Assembly: GCF_014529945.1 (NCBI RefSeq)
Contig: NZ_JACVFB010000001.1
Coordinates: forward strand, 496,001-560,000
Length of the DNA: 64,000 bases
Direction of reading: 5' to 3'
Source of the DNA: Chitinophaga varians
GTDB lineage: Bacteria; Bacteroidota; Bacteroidia; Chitinophagales; Chitinophagaceae
The notes beneath the pieces were generated by a model, which saw nothing but the letters and a program-made list of their open reading frames with translations, had not been told where the DNA came from and ran no database searches. Below, one piece after another: positions 8,050-15,988 of this stretch (the stretch's first letter is position 1; each line of letters begins with the position of its first letter). Made by a program: the position numbers and the translations under genes.

Positions 8050-9522
8050 TTATACGGTCAGTAATTGTCGGGTGAACCAATGATAGTCATCCGTGCTATG
8101 CGCGAAGAAATACTGTTGATATCCGCTGAAATAAGGATACTGCACCTGGTAAGCTTTGTCCCATCTGCCGGCCTGTACCAGCGCTCCCATGGAGCCATCG
8201 AGATTCAGCCGACGAATGAACCAGATTTTTGAGGTCATACTTTGTCCATAGAAGTATTGCACGCCGCCCAGGTGATAGGGAAACTGTACTTCATAGGCAT
8301 CCGGCCATGTGCCCGCAGACAGCTCTTTCCCCATTTTACCACCCGGTAGTACCTCCTGGATGAACCATCTTTTTTTGATCATATTCTGGCCGCAAATAAA
8401 GGTGCGGTCACCGATGCTATAGGTAAACTGCCGATGGTAGGGATTTTTCCAGGTGCCGTGATCTGTCTCTTCTCCCATTTTGCCATCAGGCAGCAGCTCC
8501 TGAATGAACCAGTAGTAGGTGTCGAGGTTCTGCCCGAAAAAGAATACGCGGCCGCCAATGGTAAAGGGTACCTGCACCGCATAGGAGCCTTGCCACGTGC
8601 CGGTGGCAGTGGTGCTTCCCACGTGTCCGCCGGCCAATAGTTCCTGTATAAACCAATTCTTTTTTTCGAGGTTTTGGCCATAATAGAATACCCTGCCGCC
8701 GACTGTGAAGGGAAACTGCACTTCGTAGGGATTGTACCATGTGCCGTGAACGGTTGTTGCGCCCAAAGTACCGTCGGGCAATAGTTGCTGTATATACCAG
8801 CTCCTGGCGGTGGGGTTGTGTTCGAAGGCATAGGTCTGACCATCGATCGTGAAGGGGAATTGTACGGCGTAGGGGTTATCCCATTTGCCGCTGGCCGTTT
8901 GTGGGCCCATGGGTACATGCAGCTGCTGGTATAACGACAGGATGCCATTCGGACTTTTATCATGATCAGATAATATTGTGTAGCCCTGATTGTCGCCGGC
9001 GCCCAGTTGGGTGTTGTTGTCCTGCTTCCAGCGCATGGTCCATACCTGCTGATTGGCCGGGTATCCGCCCCAGCCGGTGGCGGGGGCCGGATAATGCATC
9101 ACAGACATCCGGTCGTAGTCGGTGAGGTTGTTACTGAACCGGTCTTTCGTAAACTGAGCGTTGGACTGGCCACCGTCGATGTATTGCCATTGCATATCGA
9201 CGTGGTCATCACGGTCGCTTCTGGAATGTTCATGCGCCAGGCCAATGGCATGTCCCAGTTCATGCAGCGCCAGGTTGGTTTGACTGATGCCGACGATCTG
9301 TTTGCCACCTTTCATGCCGATGTCGCTCTCGTTGTCGGAGCTTTCTTTTTGGATGTAGAGGTAATTGGGCTCGTCTGTCCATTGCAGGAAAGTGACGCCC
9401 GCAGCGATTTCCCATTGGGTCATGGCGGCCATCACTTCCTGCTGATAAGGATAGTCGCTTTCAAAAATGAAGGGGATGGTGCGGTAAGCCCACAACGATA
9501 CATTGGAGGGAGTAACTGACAT
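8050..9522 (-). CDS. astacin-type zinc metalloprotease with six C-terminal repeats
   Basis: 490 residues. HELGHAIGLAHEHSRSDRD gives the astacin (M12A) zinc motif HExxHxxGxxHE with H87, H91 and H97 as ligands and E88 as the general base. MSVMHYP is the Met-turn. From about residue 212 there are six copies of a 48-residue unit (G-T/K-W-x-x-x-Y-x-V-Q-F-P-F, then G-Q-N-x, then W-F-I-Q-E-L-L). These could form a lectin- or propeller-like binding module. No signal peptide or propeptide is visible, which is odd for a protease expected to act outside the cell. An unrecognised secretion route or cytosolic storage are both possible. Confidence 0.85.
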   Translation of the reverse strand: MSVTPSNVSLWAYRTIPFIFESDYPYQQEVMAAMTQWEIAAGVTFLQWTDEPNYLYIQKESSDNESDIGMKGGKQIVGISQTNLALHELGHAIGLAHEHSRSDRDDHVDMQWQYIDGGQSNAQFTKDRFSNNLTDYDRMSVMHYPAPATGWGGYPANQQVWTMRWKQDNNTQLGAGDNQGYTILSDHDKSPNGILSLYQQLHVPMGPQTASGKWDNPYAVQFPFTIDGQTYAFEHNPTARSWYIQQLLPDGTLGATTVHGTWYNPYEVQFPFTVGGRVFYYGQNLEKKNWFIQELLAGGHVGSTTATGTWQGSYAVQVPFTIGGRVFFFGQNLDTYYWFIQELLPDGKMGEETDHGTWKNPYHRQFTYSIGDRTFICGQNMIKKRWFIQEVLPGGKMGKELSAGTWPDAYEVQFPYHLGGVQYFYGQSMTSKIWFIRRLNLDGSMGALVQAGRWDKAYQVQYPYFSGYQQYFFAHSTDDYHWFTRQLLTV

Positions 9523-9619
9523 GTGCTGATTTTTAGGAGTGAAACAATAGGGTACCCGGTGTTAATTATTTTGAGTAGAATAAAGTTAGGATAACTAAAT
9601 ATAGGTATAAAATGGGAAA

Positions 9620-9643
9620 ATCCCCGGGTAGCTATCCGGGGAT
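9620..9643 (-). terminator. rho-independent terminator of the MFS gene
   Basis: A stem of at least 8 bp (ATCCCCGG/CCGGGGAT on either strand) is followed on the minus strand by TTTTCCCATTTT. It lies 28 bp beyond the stop of the MFS exporter gene. Confidence 0.7.
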
Positions 9644-9670
9644 GTAGAGGGGGTATTGTTCGTATGTAGC

Positions 9671-10861
9671 TTACTGTTCTTTTCTGATCATGATCAGAAG
9701 CAGTGCCAGCGCGGCACAAACGGCGCCGAAGAGATAAATCGCCTGGTAGCCAAAGCTGCTGGCTATCAGCCCGGCAATAGGTCCGGTGATGCCCAGCGCC
9801 AGATCGGTGAAGGCGGTATAGGCTCCCATGGCGCTGCCGCGTATTTCCGGAGACACTTTTTTAACCGCTTCCACGCCCAGGGCGGGGAATATCAGCGAGA
9901 AGCCGATACCGGTGAAAGCACAGCCCAACAAGGCCATAGCCGGCGAACCAGCGCTGCATAACATCAGCAGTCCCACGATTTCGATCACGATGGAGATCGC
10001 CGCAATCCGGTATCCGCCGTATTTGTCAGGCGAAGAGGCGAAGAACAAACGGACAAGGGTATACGTTGCGGCGAACACACTGAGCGCCCACGGAGCACCA
10101 CCCCATTTGTTGGCTGCAAACATCAGCGCAACAAAGGAAGAGAGGCAGCCAAATCCGATCACTGACAAAGCAAGGGATACTCCCTGTCTTGAAATCATGG
10201 ACAGCACCCGGTAAAAAGGCACGCCTGATTTCTTGCCACTGGTGGCTATTTCAGGGCTTCTTAATACAGGAAGGCTGCCCAGCACTGGTAACAACAGGAT
10301 CAGCATAAACGCTGCCATCACGCCCAGGTACTGGTGTACGAAATTACCCAGCGGTGCACCCAGACCAATACCGGCATATAGGGAGATGCCCACCCAGGCC
10401 ATCAGCTTACCTGCCCTGGCAGGGCCTACCAGCCCAATGCCCAGCGTCAGTGCGCCCGTGATAAGGAAACTTTCACCAATGCCATGGAGGATCCTGGCGG
10501 TAAGCAGTAAGCCCAGTGAAAGCATGGGAGGAAGGCCGGCAATGGCAGAGCAGACGTACACCACGCCTGCTGCAGCGGTGGTGATGATACCGCGCACCAG
10601 GCCCGACTTCGGACCGCGGGTATCGGTGTGTGTGCCCGCATACATGCGGGTAATAAGGGCGGTAGCGTTGGCAAGGCCGATCACTACGCCGACGATCACG
10701 TTGCCATATCCCAGTTGATCGTGTACCAGTTTGGGTAGTATCGCGAAAGAAACACCGATGGTCAGAAAAATAGATAATACAGAAAGTACTACCGGGGTTA
10801 CAAGAGCACCAAAGCTCGTAGCGGGGCTGGTCTCAATACTGTTTTTAACAATTGTACTCAT
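9671..10861 (-). CDS. MFS transporter (YhhS/arabinose-efflux-like)
   Basis: 396 residues, with about twelve hydrophobic membrane segments spread through the whole protein. The loop after the second segment, RMYAGTHTDTRGPKSG, fits the MFS motif A (G-x-x-x-D-x-x-G-x-R/K). Overall layout resembles the YhhS/arabinose-efflux branch, so proton-driven export of a small molecule or drug from the inner membrane is likely, with the substrate unknown. An AraC-type regulator gene lies 63 bp upstream on the same strand and is the obvious candidate to control it. A terminator follows at 9620-9643. Confidence 0.85.
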   Translation of the reverse strand: MSTIVKNSIETSPATSFGALVTPVVLSVLSIFLTIGVSFAILPKLVHDQLGYGNVIVGVVIGLANATALITRMYAGTHTDTRGPKSGLVRGIITTAAAGVVYVCSAIAGLPPMLSLGLLLTARILHGIGESFLITGALTLGIGLVGPARAGKLMAWVGISLYAGIGLGAPLGNFVHQYLGVMAAFMLILLLPVLGSLPVLRSPEIATSGKKSGVPFYRVLSMISRQGVSLALSVIGFGCLSSFVALMFAANKWGGAPWALSVFAATYTLVRLFFASSPDKYGGYRIAAISIVIEIVGLLMLCSAGSPAMALLGCAFTGIGFSLIFPALGVEAVKKVSPEIRGSAMGAYTAFTDLALGITGPIAGLIASSFGYQAIYLFGAVCAALALLLIMIRKEQ

Positions 10862-10924
10862 AACTTTTATCAGCTTATTATGAGTGCAAAGCTACCGTGA
10901 GTAACAGGGGCAGATGTTGACTGA

Positions 10925-11785
10925 TTAATGGGTATCCTTGGACAATTCATGGTTTCGCGTCCTGAATGCGAGGGGCGACACGCCGGTGTGCTTTTTAAAG
11001 AGCCGGGAGAAATAAGCAGCATCTTCATAGCCCAGTTCAAACGCGATCTGCTTGGCGTCGAGCCGGGTGTAATACAGCAGCCGCCGGGATTCCAGCAGCA
11101 CTTCTTCTGAAATCCAGTGGCTGGCAGGGAATCCGGTGGTGGCTTTCACGCATTCGTTCAGATAGAGCGGTGTGATATGCAGCAACTCCGCATATTGTTG
11201 CACCTGCTTCAGCTCTTTGAATTTCTTTTTTACCAGTTTCCTGAATTTGACGGTGATAGTTTGCCGTTGACTGGTGGCTGCGGTATGGGATAAATCATGT
11301 TGCATGATTTCGGCGGCAAAGAGGCCCAATATGCCTTCTGCCAGTGATGACACGATTTGTTTTTTTAATGGATGATTGGTGGCTTCCAGTGCGTGCTGTA
11401 ACACGGGCATACTGAGAAAGACGGCGTGTGGCTGAGGGAGCGGAAACTGTTGTTGTACCCGCTGGTAGTTTTCAAAAACATCGCGGCATTTTCCTCTTAC
11501 CAGACCCGGGTCGGCAAAAACGAACCAGCCGTTGCTGTGGTGCTCCTGCCGGATATAACGATGTACCTGTCCGGGTGAGATGAAACATAAGGCTGGCGCG
11601 GTGACCCGCCATTCGATAAAATCAATTTCCAGCAAAAACTCACCTGCTGTCAACAGCAGGAAAACATAGTGTTCATCGCGGTGGATATGTCTCATGCCCT
11701 CGTGTATATAAGTACCCTCCTTCATTTCAACACCGAGGTCCTGTAATTCTTTGCCATGGAGGGGGATGGGCGGTTGAGCTTTCAT
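10925..11785 (-). CDS. AraC-family transcriptional regulator
   Basis: 286 residues. The N-terminal half is a cupin-like sensor domain (EGTYIHEGMRHIHRDEHYVFLLL; PGQVHRYIRQEHH). The last 100 residues hold the two helix-turn-helix units of AraC/XylS proteins: YAELLHITPLYLNECVKATT, then KQIAFELGYEDAAYFSRLFK with the usual FKKHTGVSPLAFR end. It should bind DNA as a ligand-responsive activator or repressor, probably of the MFS exporter 63 bp downstream on the same strand. Its ATG overlaps the stop of a short upstream frame (ATGA), a layout typical of translational coupling. Confidence 0.88.
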   Translation of the reverse strand: MKAQPPIPLHGKELQDLGVEMKEGTYIHEGMRHIHRDEHYVFLLLTAGEFLLEIDFIEWRVTAPALCFISPGQVHRYIRQEHHSNGWFVFADPGLVRGKCRDVFENYQRVQQQFPLPQPHAVFLSMPVLQHALEATNHPLKKQIVSSLAEGILGLFAAEIMQHDLSHTAATSQRQTITVKFRKLVKKKFKELKQVQQYAELLHITPLYLNECVKATTGFPASHWISEEVLLESRRLLYYTRLDAKQIAFELGYEDAAYFSRLFKKHTGVSPLAFRTRNHELSKDTH

Positions 11786-11982
11786 ATGTTCGTTTTATGA
11801 CGGACTTCAAAAATCATTTTTTCCGACTGAGGAGTGTACGATGTTATGTCCCGGCTGCCACACAATGGAGCGGTTTCCAGGCCCGCCCGCTCCGGCGCTT
11901 CCCCGGCAGAGTCCTTCCCCCGGCTGTTATCAAGGTCATAAAACTGCGCCAGATGCGGGTCGTGGTAAAGCTGGTCCGTCAT
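11782..11982 (-). pseudogene. remnant of a SAM-dependent methyltransferase gene
   Basis: A 66-codon frame whose first 19 residues (MTDQLYHDPHLAQFYDLDN) are a typical start of class I SAM methyltransferases. The glycine-rich SAM-binding motif that should follow is absent: after DLDN the sequence becomes unrelated, and a strand-like ITSYTPQSEKMIFEV appears near the end. The simplest reading is a large internal deletion. The frame still ends with an ATGA overlap into the AraC gene, so it may act as a short upstream frame for that gene. Confidence 0.4.
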
Positions 11983-12053
11983 TGTATGGATATCAGAAAT
12001 GCCGTATTTTAGTAGCCGCTAAGATAAGCATTGTTCCATCTAAATAAACGTAT

Positions 12054-12374
12054 ATGGCTTACAGTGAAGAACTGGCCAATAAGCTTCGTAAAGCGCTGGA
12101 CAAACAAAAAGGCGTAACGGAAAAGAAAATGTTCGGCGGACTGGCTTTTATGGTCAATGAAAAAATGTGCCTGACAGCAGGGGCGGACCGGATCATGTGC
12201 CGCATCGACCCGGCGCTGCATCAGGCGGCCATCGCCAGGAAAGGCTGTACTACGGTCATTATGGGCGGAAAAGAGTACAAAGGGTATGTACATGTGACGG
12301 CAGACAGCCTGCACACCAAAGCAGATTGGGACTACTGGGTAAATCTTGCCCTGGATTTTAACAAGACGCTGTAA
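12054..12374 (+). CDS. TfoX/Sxy N-terminal domain protein
   Basis: 106 residues that match the TfoX N-terminal domain: the start SEELANKLRKAL, the core KKMFGGLAFMVNEKMCLTA and the end WDYWVNLALDFNK. In gamma-proteobacteria the domain occurs in the competence regulator TfoX/Sxy. In Bacteroidota stand-alone copies are common and their role is unknown. It lacks the C-terminal TfoX domain. It is first of a plus-strand group with the DUF72 gene 33 bp downstream. Confidence 0.8.
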   Translation: MAYSEELANKLRKALDKQKGVTEKKMFGGLAFMVNEKMCLTAGADRIMCRIDPALHQAAIARKGCTTVIMGGKEYKGYVHVTADSLHTKADWDYWVNLALDFNKTL

Positions 12375-12407
12375 TTTTACCCGAAGACAGTTAAAAAGAG
12401 ATGAAGT

Positions 12408-13292
12408 ATGGATTTTGGCGCCCTTTGGCAAAGATACGATCAACTGGACCTGAGCTTACCGGCTGATGCCTGGCCTACAGCGGCCGTTCTGAATGGTCCC
12501 GCGGGCAACAGTACCCTGAGGATAGGCACGTCTGGCTGGAGCCGGAAGGAATACACCGGCACGCTCTATACAAAAGGCGTGAAAGATACACTGACGGAAT
12601 ACAGCCGGTTGTTCAACTGTGTAGAGTTGAATGCCACCCATTATAAAATTTACAGTCCTGATGATATCCGCAAATGGACCGACAAAACCCAGGGACGTGA
12701 TTTCCGTTTTTGTCCGAAAGTGCCACAGTCTATCAGCCACCACAGTACCTTATTGAATGCCGGTACGGAAACCGCTGCTTTTCTGGAAAGCATACGGGCA
12801 TTTGAAACGCAGCTGGGACCGGTATTCCTGCAACTCAGCGAACATTTTTCGCCGGTGCGGAAGCTGAACCTCTATAAATACCTGGAGCAGCTGCCGCAGG
12901 ATATCCGCTTTTTTGTAGAGGTGCGGCATCCCGACTGGTTTGAGAAAACAACAGAGCGCGAAACGTTTTTCCGCACATTGCATCAGCTGGGCATCGGGGT
13001 GGTGATGACCGACACGCCCGGTAGGCGTGATTGCCTGCATATGGCACATACCATTCCGCATCTATTCCTGCGTTTCGTCACCAAGGGCGGGCATCCGCTG
13101 GATGTTACCCGGTTGCATGCCTGGAAAGAACGCATCGATGCCTGGAAAGCACAAGGCCTGCAGGATATATACTTTTTCCTGCATGTGCACGACGGTGTAC
13201 ACGAGGCGGACTTTTACCAGGAGGTAAGGAAGGTATTCGGACTGGCCGGGCAGCCACAACAGCCGCAGCAAACGCAGATGTCGCTGTTTTAA
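12408..13292 (+). CDS. DUF72 (YecE-like) TIM-barrel protein
   Basis: 294 residues with the DUF72 pattern: LRIGTSGWSRKEYTGTLYT near residue 35, FNCVELNATHYKIYSPDDIRKW, the FRFCPKVPQSISHH strand-turn, and FVEVRHPDWF in the middle. The N-terminal 30 residues are an extension. These proteins form TIM barrels that resemble endonuclease IV-like folds, but their biochemical role is not established. The C terminus is Gln/Pro-rich (QPQQPQQTQMSLF); the QMSLF ending resembles a clamp-binding peptide, though that is only a suggestion. Confidence 0.85.
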   Translation: MDFGALWQRYDQLDLSLPADAWPTAAVLNGPAGNSTLRIGTSGWSRKEYTGTLYTKGVKDTLTEYSRLFNCVELNATHYKIYSPDDIRKWTDKTQGRDFRFCPKVPQSISHHSTLLNAGTETAAFLESIRAFETQLGPVFLQLSEHFSPVRKLNLYKYLEQLPQDIRFFVEVRHPDWFEKTTERETFFRTLHQLGIGVVMTDTPGRRDCLHMAHTIPHLFLRFVTKGGHPLDVTRLHAWKERIDAWKAQGLQDIYFFLHVHDGVHEADFYQEVRKVFGLAGQPQQPQQTQMSLF

Positions 13293-13384
13293 GCAGTCAC
13301 GGCGGTGTCGCATTATAACTTTCAAATAACATTTTCCCTGCACAAAAAGTGCGAAATTACAGCATAACCAAACCCCCAAAAGTT

Positions 13385-13678
13385 ATGCGTACCATGTTAA
13401 AGGTCGTAATGGAAGTAAATGCTTCCAACGAGGCTATTAAAAACGGCCGGCTCCCCGAAATCATCAAAGCGACTGTTGACAAAATCAAACCTGAAGCGAG
13501 TTACTTCTTTGCCTCAGAAGGCTGCCGCACCGGTATCATGATATTTGATATGAAAGATCCTTCGGAAATTCCGGGCATCGCTGAACCATTTTTTATGGAG
13601 CTAAATGCAAAACTTGAGTTTCAGCCGGTGATGAACCAGGACGATCTGAAGAAAGGACTGGCTGCTGTCATGAAATGA
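13385..13678 (+). CDS. small alpha/beta protein of unknown function
   Basis: 97 residues from the ATG at 13385. An in-frame ATG at 13349 would add a dozen residues without any family support, so the internal start is preferred. The pattern of two strands and helices (MLKVVMEVNASNEAIKNG; ASYFFASEGCRTGIMIFDM; FFMELNAKLEFQPVM) suggests a ferredoxin-like alpha/beta fold similar to dimeric barrel proteins. No active site was recognised. It follows the DUF72 gene and may share its transcript. Confidence 0.65.
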   Translation: MRTMLKVVMEVNASNEAIKNGRLPEIIKATVDKIKPEASYFFASEGCRTGIMIFDMKDPSEIPGIAEPFFMELNAKLEFQPVMNQDDLKKGLAAVMK

Positions 13679-13792
13679 TGACAACCCCTTCGCAGAAAGT
13701 AGGAAGCATAATAGCCGGTGTGAATCCTGTCATGCCGGCTTTTATGACGTGAACAAAAATTCAACTTCTCTTCAAAATGTTTTTTAAGGAGG

Positions 13793-13808
13793 AAAAACTT
13801 CGGTTTTT
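13793..13808 (+). other. A/T-rich hairpin with a UUCG tetraloop
   Basis: AAAAAC, TTCG, GTTTTT forms a short hairpin with a very stable type of tetraloop, upstream of the MFS gene at 13884. It lies before the candidate -7 box, so it is not in the leader if that promoter is right. Confidence 0.3.
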
Positions 13809-13846
13809 TATGAGATTACTGTGTCAATAGATAGTGTATGATGGCC

Positions 13847-13854
13847 TAATTTTG
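13847..13854 (+). promoter_or_regulatory. candidate Bacteroidota -7 element
   Basis: TAATTTTG exactly matches TAnnTTTG and is 29 bp before the ATG at 13884. The -33 region is unconvincing. Confidence 0.4.
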
Positions 13855-13883
13855 CAGCAAACTGAATCACCAGCTTCTGTAAA

Positions 13884-15125
13884 ATGACGACCAGCACTGT
13901 TAAACGCATCAAAGAGGGTAATATTGGAATAGCCACCCTGCTCGCTTTTGCCATGATACCCATGTCGGGATTTGCTACCGACATTTACATTCCTTCGCTG
14001 CCAGGCATGACCAATGCACTCGGTATCTCCAGCAGCCAGGCACAGCTCACGTTGGGCCTCTTCCTGATCAGCTACGGCGTTTCACAACTGTTTATCGGCG
14101 GACTGCTCGATAGTTATGGCCGCTACAGGGTAGCCCTGATATCCATGCTGCTCTTCTGTATCTCCTGTGGTATCATCGCCAATACCCATAGTCTGTATGT
14201 GGTATATGCCATGAGGATCGTGCATGGTATTACCATCGCCGCCATGGTGGTGAGTAAAAGGGCACTTTTCGTGGACCTCTACTCCGGCGAAAAACTAAAA
14301 CATTATCTCAGCTTCTTCACCATTATATGGTCCACCGGCCCTATCATAGCGCCTTTCATTGGTGGTTATCTGGAAGTGAACTTCGGTTGGGAATCCAATT
14401 TTTATTTCCTGGGCGCCTATGCAGCGCTGCTGTTGGTACTGGAAGTATGCTTCAGCGGGGAAACCATCAGGCAGAAAACACCGTTCCTTCCGGCCAAAAT
14501 AGTAGCTATCTATTATGAGATGCTGCGCACCAGCAGCTTTACGTTGGGCATTGGTATGTTGGGACTGGCCTATACCATGGTGATGATCTATAACATGTCA
14601 GGTCCTTTCATCATTGAGCATTATTTTAATCTGTCGCCGGTCGTAACGGGCTATTGCTCCCTCTTCCTGGGCTTCGCCTGGATGGTGGGTGGTTTCATCG
14701 GCAAGGGAACGATCAACAAACCGTTTGTCCGGAAATTGAATGTGAATATAGCTTGCCAACTGGTGGCAGCCTTCGCGCTGTTGGGCACTTTCCTGTTGTT
14801 CAATCAGCTTTGGACGGTACTGGTATTCGCCTTCCTCGTGCATGTAGGAGCTGGCTTCACCTATAATAACTACTTCACGTACTGCTTACAACGGTTCCCT
14901 AAAAATGCGGGCATCGCCGGAGGCCTTACCGGTGGACTGGTATACGTGATCGTGTCTATGCTCAGCGCCGGCATCACTTATGTATTGCCTGCCAAAGATG
15001 GACAGAACCTGTCTTTCAGCTATATCGCATTAATCGTCGCCAGCGGCCTGGTCATGTATCGGGTGTTGGTGGTGAGCAGGAAAGAAGCCGCTGAGGCGCA
15101 AAGGGAAACCATGCAGACGGTTTAG
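13884..15125 (+). CDS. Bcr/CflA-type MFS drug exporter
   Basis: 413 residues with about twelve membrane segments. The segment SGFATDIYIPSLPGMTNAL in the first transmembrane region is characteristic of the Bcr/CflA (DHA1) drug exporters, and GGLLDSYGRYRVAL is the MFS motif A loop. It should expel small toxic compounds in exchange for protons at the inner membrane. Its stop codon overlaps by two bases the stop of a convergent AraC gene, its likely regulator. It does not belong to the same MFS branch as the exporter at 9671. Confidence 0.85.
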   Translation: MTTSTVKRIKEGNIGIATLLAFAMIPMSGFATDIYIPSLPGMTNALGISSSQAQLTLGLFLISYGVSQLFIGGLLDSYGRYRVALISMLLFCISCGIIANTHSLYVVYAMRIVHGITIAAMVVSKRALFVDLYSGEKLKHYLSFFTIIWSTGPIIAPFIGGYLEVNFGWESNFYFLGAYAALLLVLEVCFSGETIRQKTPFLPAKIVAIYYEMLRTSSFTLGIGMLGLAYTMVMIYNMSGPFIIEHYFNLSPVVTGYCSLFLGFAWMVGGFIGKGTINKPFVRKLNVNIACQLVAAFALLGTFLLFNQLWTVLVFAFLVHVGAGFTYNNYFTYCLQRFPKNAGIAGGLTGGLVYVIVSMLSAGITYVLPAKDGQNLSFSYIALIVASGLVMYRVLVVSRKEAAEAQRETMQTV

Positions 15126-15982
15126 GGAAGGGCATCCATAACGGATTTACCATCTCTGAATTTGGAAACATTGATGCCGGTATACATTTTAAAGAACCGG
15201 CTAAAATGTGCAGGACTTTCAAACCCCAACTCATAAGCTATTTCCTTAGCCGTTTTGTTGGTGTAATGAAGGTATCGCTTCGCTTCCAGTATTATTCTGT
15301 TCTGAATAAGCCTGGATGGTGCAGGCTGTTCCAGTAGCGCAAAGATATTGCTTAAGGTTTTGGCTGATTTGTTCAGTGCATCAGCATAAAATTTTACACT
15401 GTGTTCTCTTCTGAAAGAGCATTCCAGCAGCAAAGAGAACTTGCGCACAATGTCCATCTTTTCATCAGCAAACTGCTGATAACACTCGCTTTGTTGTTTG
15501 GCGATCCGGGTTGTGGTGATGATCAGGTATTTCAGCAGTGTACGCAGCATTTCCCCCTGAAAACCGTCTTTGGATGGCCATTCAGCGGTAAAAGTTTTCT
15601 CCAGGTATTGTATTTCTTCCTGTTGTATTTTATTTAGCCTGATAAACATCGGGTGATGAATACCGTAGAACAGAAATCCTACGCAGCCCACTTCTGCATC
15701 ATGGTCTACGATACAGTAGAACTCCCGGTTAAACTGCCATGCCACCAGTTTATCCGGGTTCTCGAAGGTAAAGTGCTGGTTGGATACTAAAGGCAGCATA
15801 GACGCTTCAGGCATTAGGTACTCAATCTCATCGATGGTGACCCGTTGTGCTTTTCCCTTGTTGTATACAAAGGTGTTGATCGGCACGGTTGGCTTGTGAA
15901 GCCCCGCTCCTTTAAACCGGTCATTATGGACATGCATAATGAACCGTGCCGATGTAGCTTTTTCATCATATTCGCTTACCAT
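15122..15982 (-). CDS. AraC-family transcriptional regulator
   Basis: 286 residues. The N-terminal part is a cupin-like sensor domain of the type in Bacteroidota AraC proteins. The C-terminal 100 residues are the DNA-binding double helix-turn-helix, with YADALNKSAKTLSNIFALL and AKEIAYELGFESPAHFSRFF, then FKMYTGINVSKFR. It lies 6 bp after the spondin-domain lipoprotein gene, so the two are probably one transcript. It meets the Bcr/CflA exporter gene end to end. Either neighbour could be its target. Confidence 0.87.
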   Translation of the reverse strand: MVSEYDEKATSARFIMHVHNDRFKGAGLHKPTVPINTFVYNKGKAQRVTIDEIEYLMPEASMLPLVSNQHFTFENPDKLVAWQFNREFYCIVDHDAEVGCVGFLFYGIHHPMFIRLNKIQQEEIQYLEKTFTAEWPSKDGFQGEMLRTLLKYLIITTTRIAKQQSECYQQFADEKMDIVRKFSLLLECSFRREHSVKFYADALNKSAKTLSNIFALLEQPAPSRLIQNRIILEAKRYLHYTNKTAKEIAYELGFESPAHFSRFFKMYTGINVSKFRDGKSVMDALP

Positions 15983-15988
15983 ACTCCA

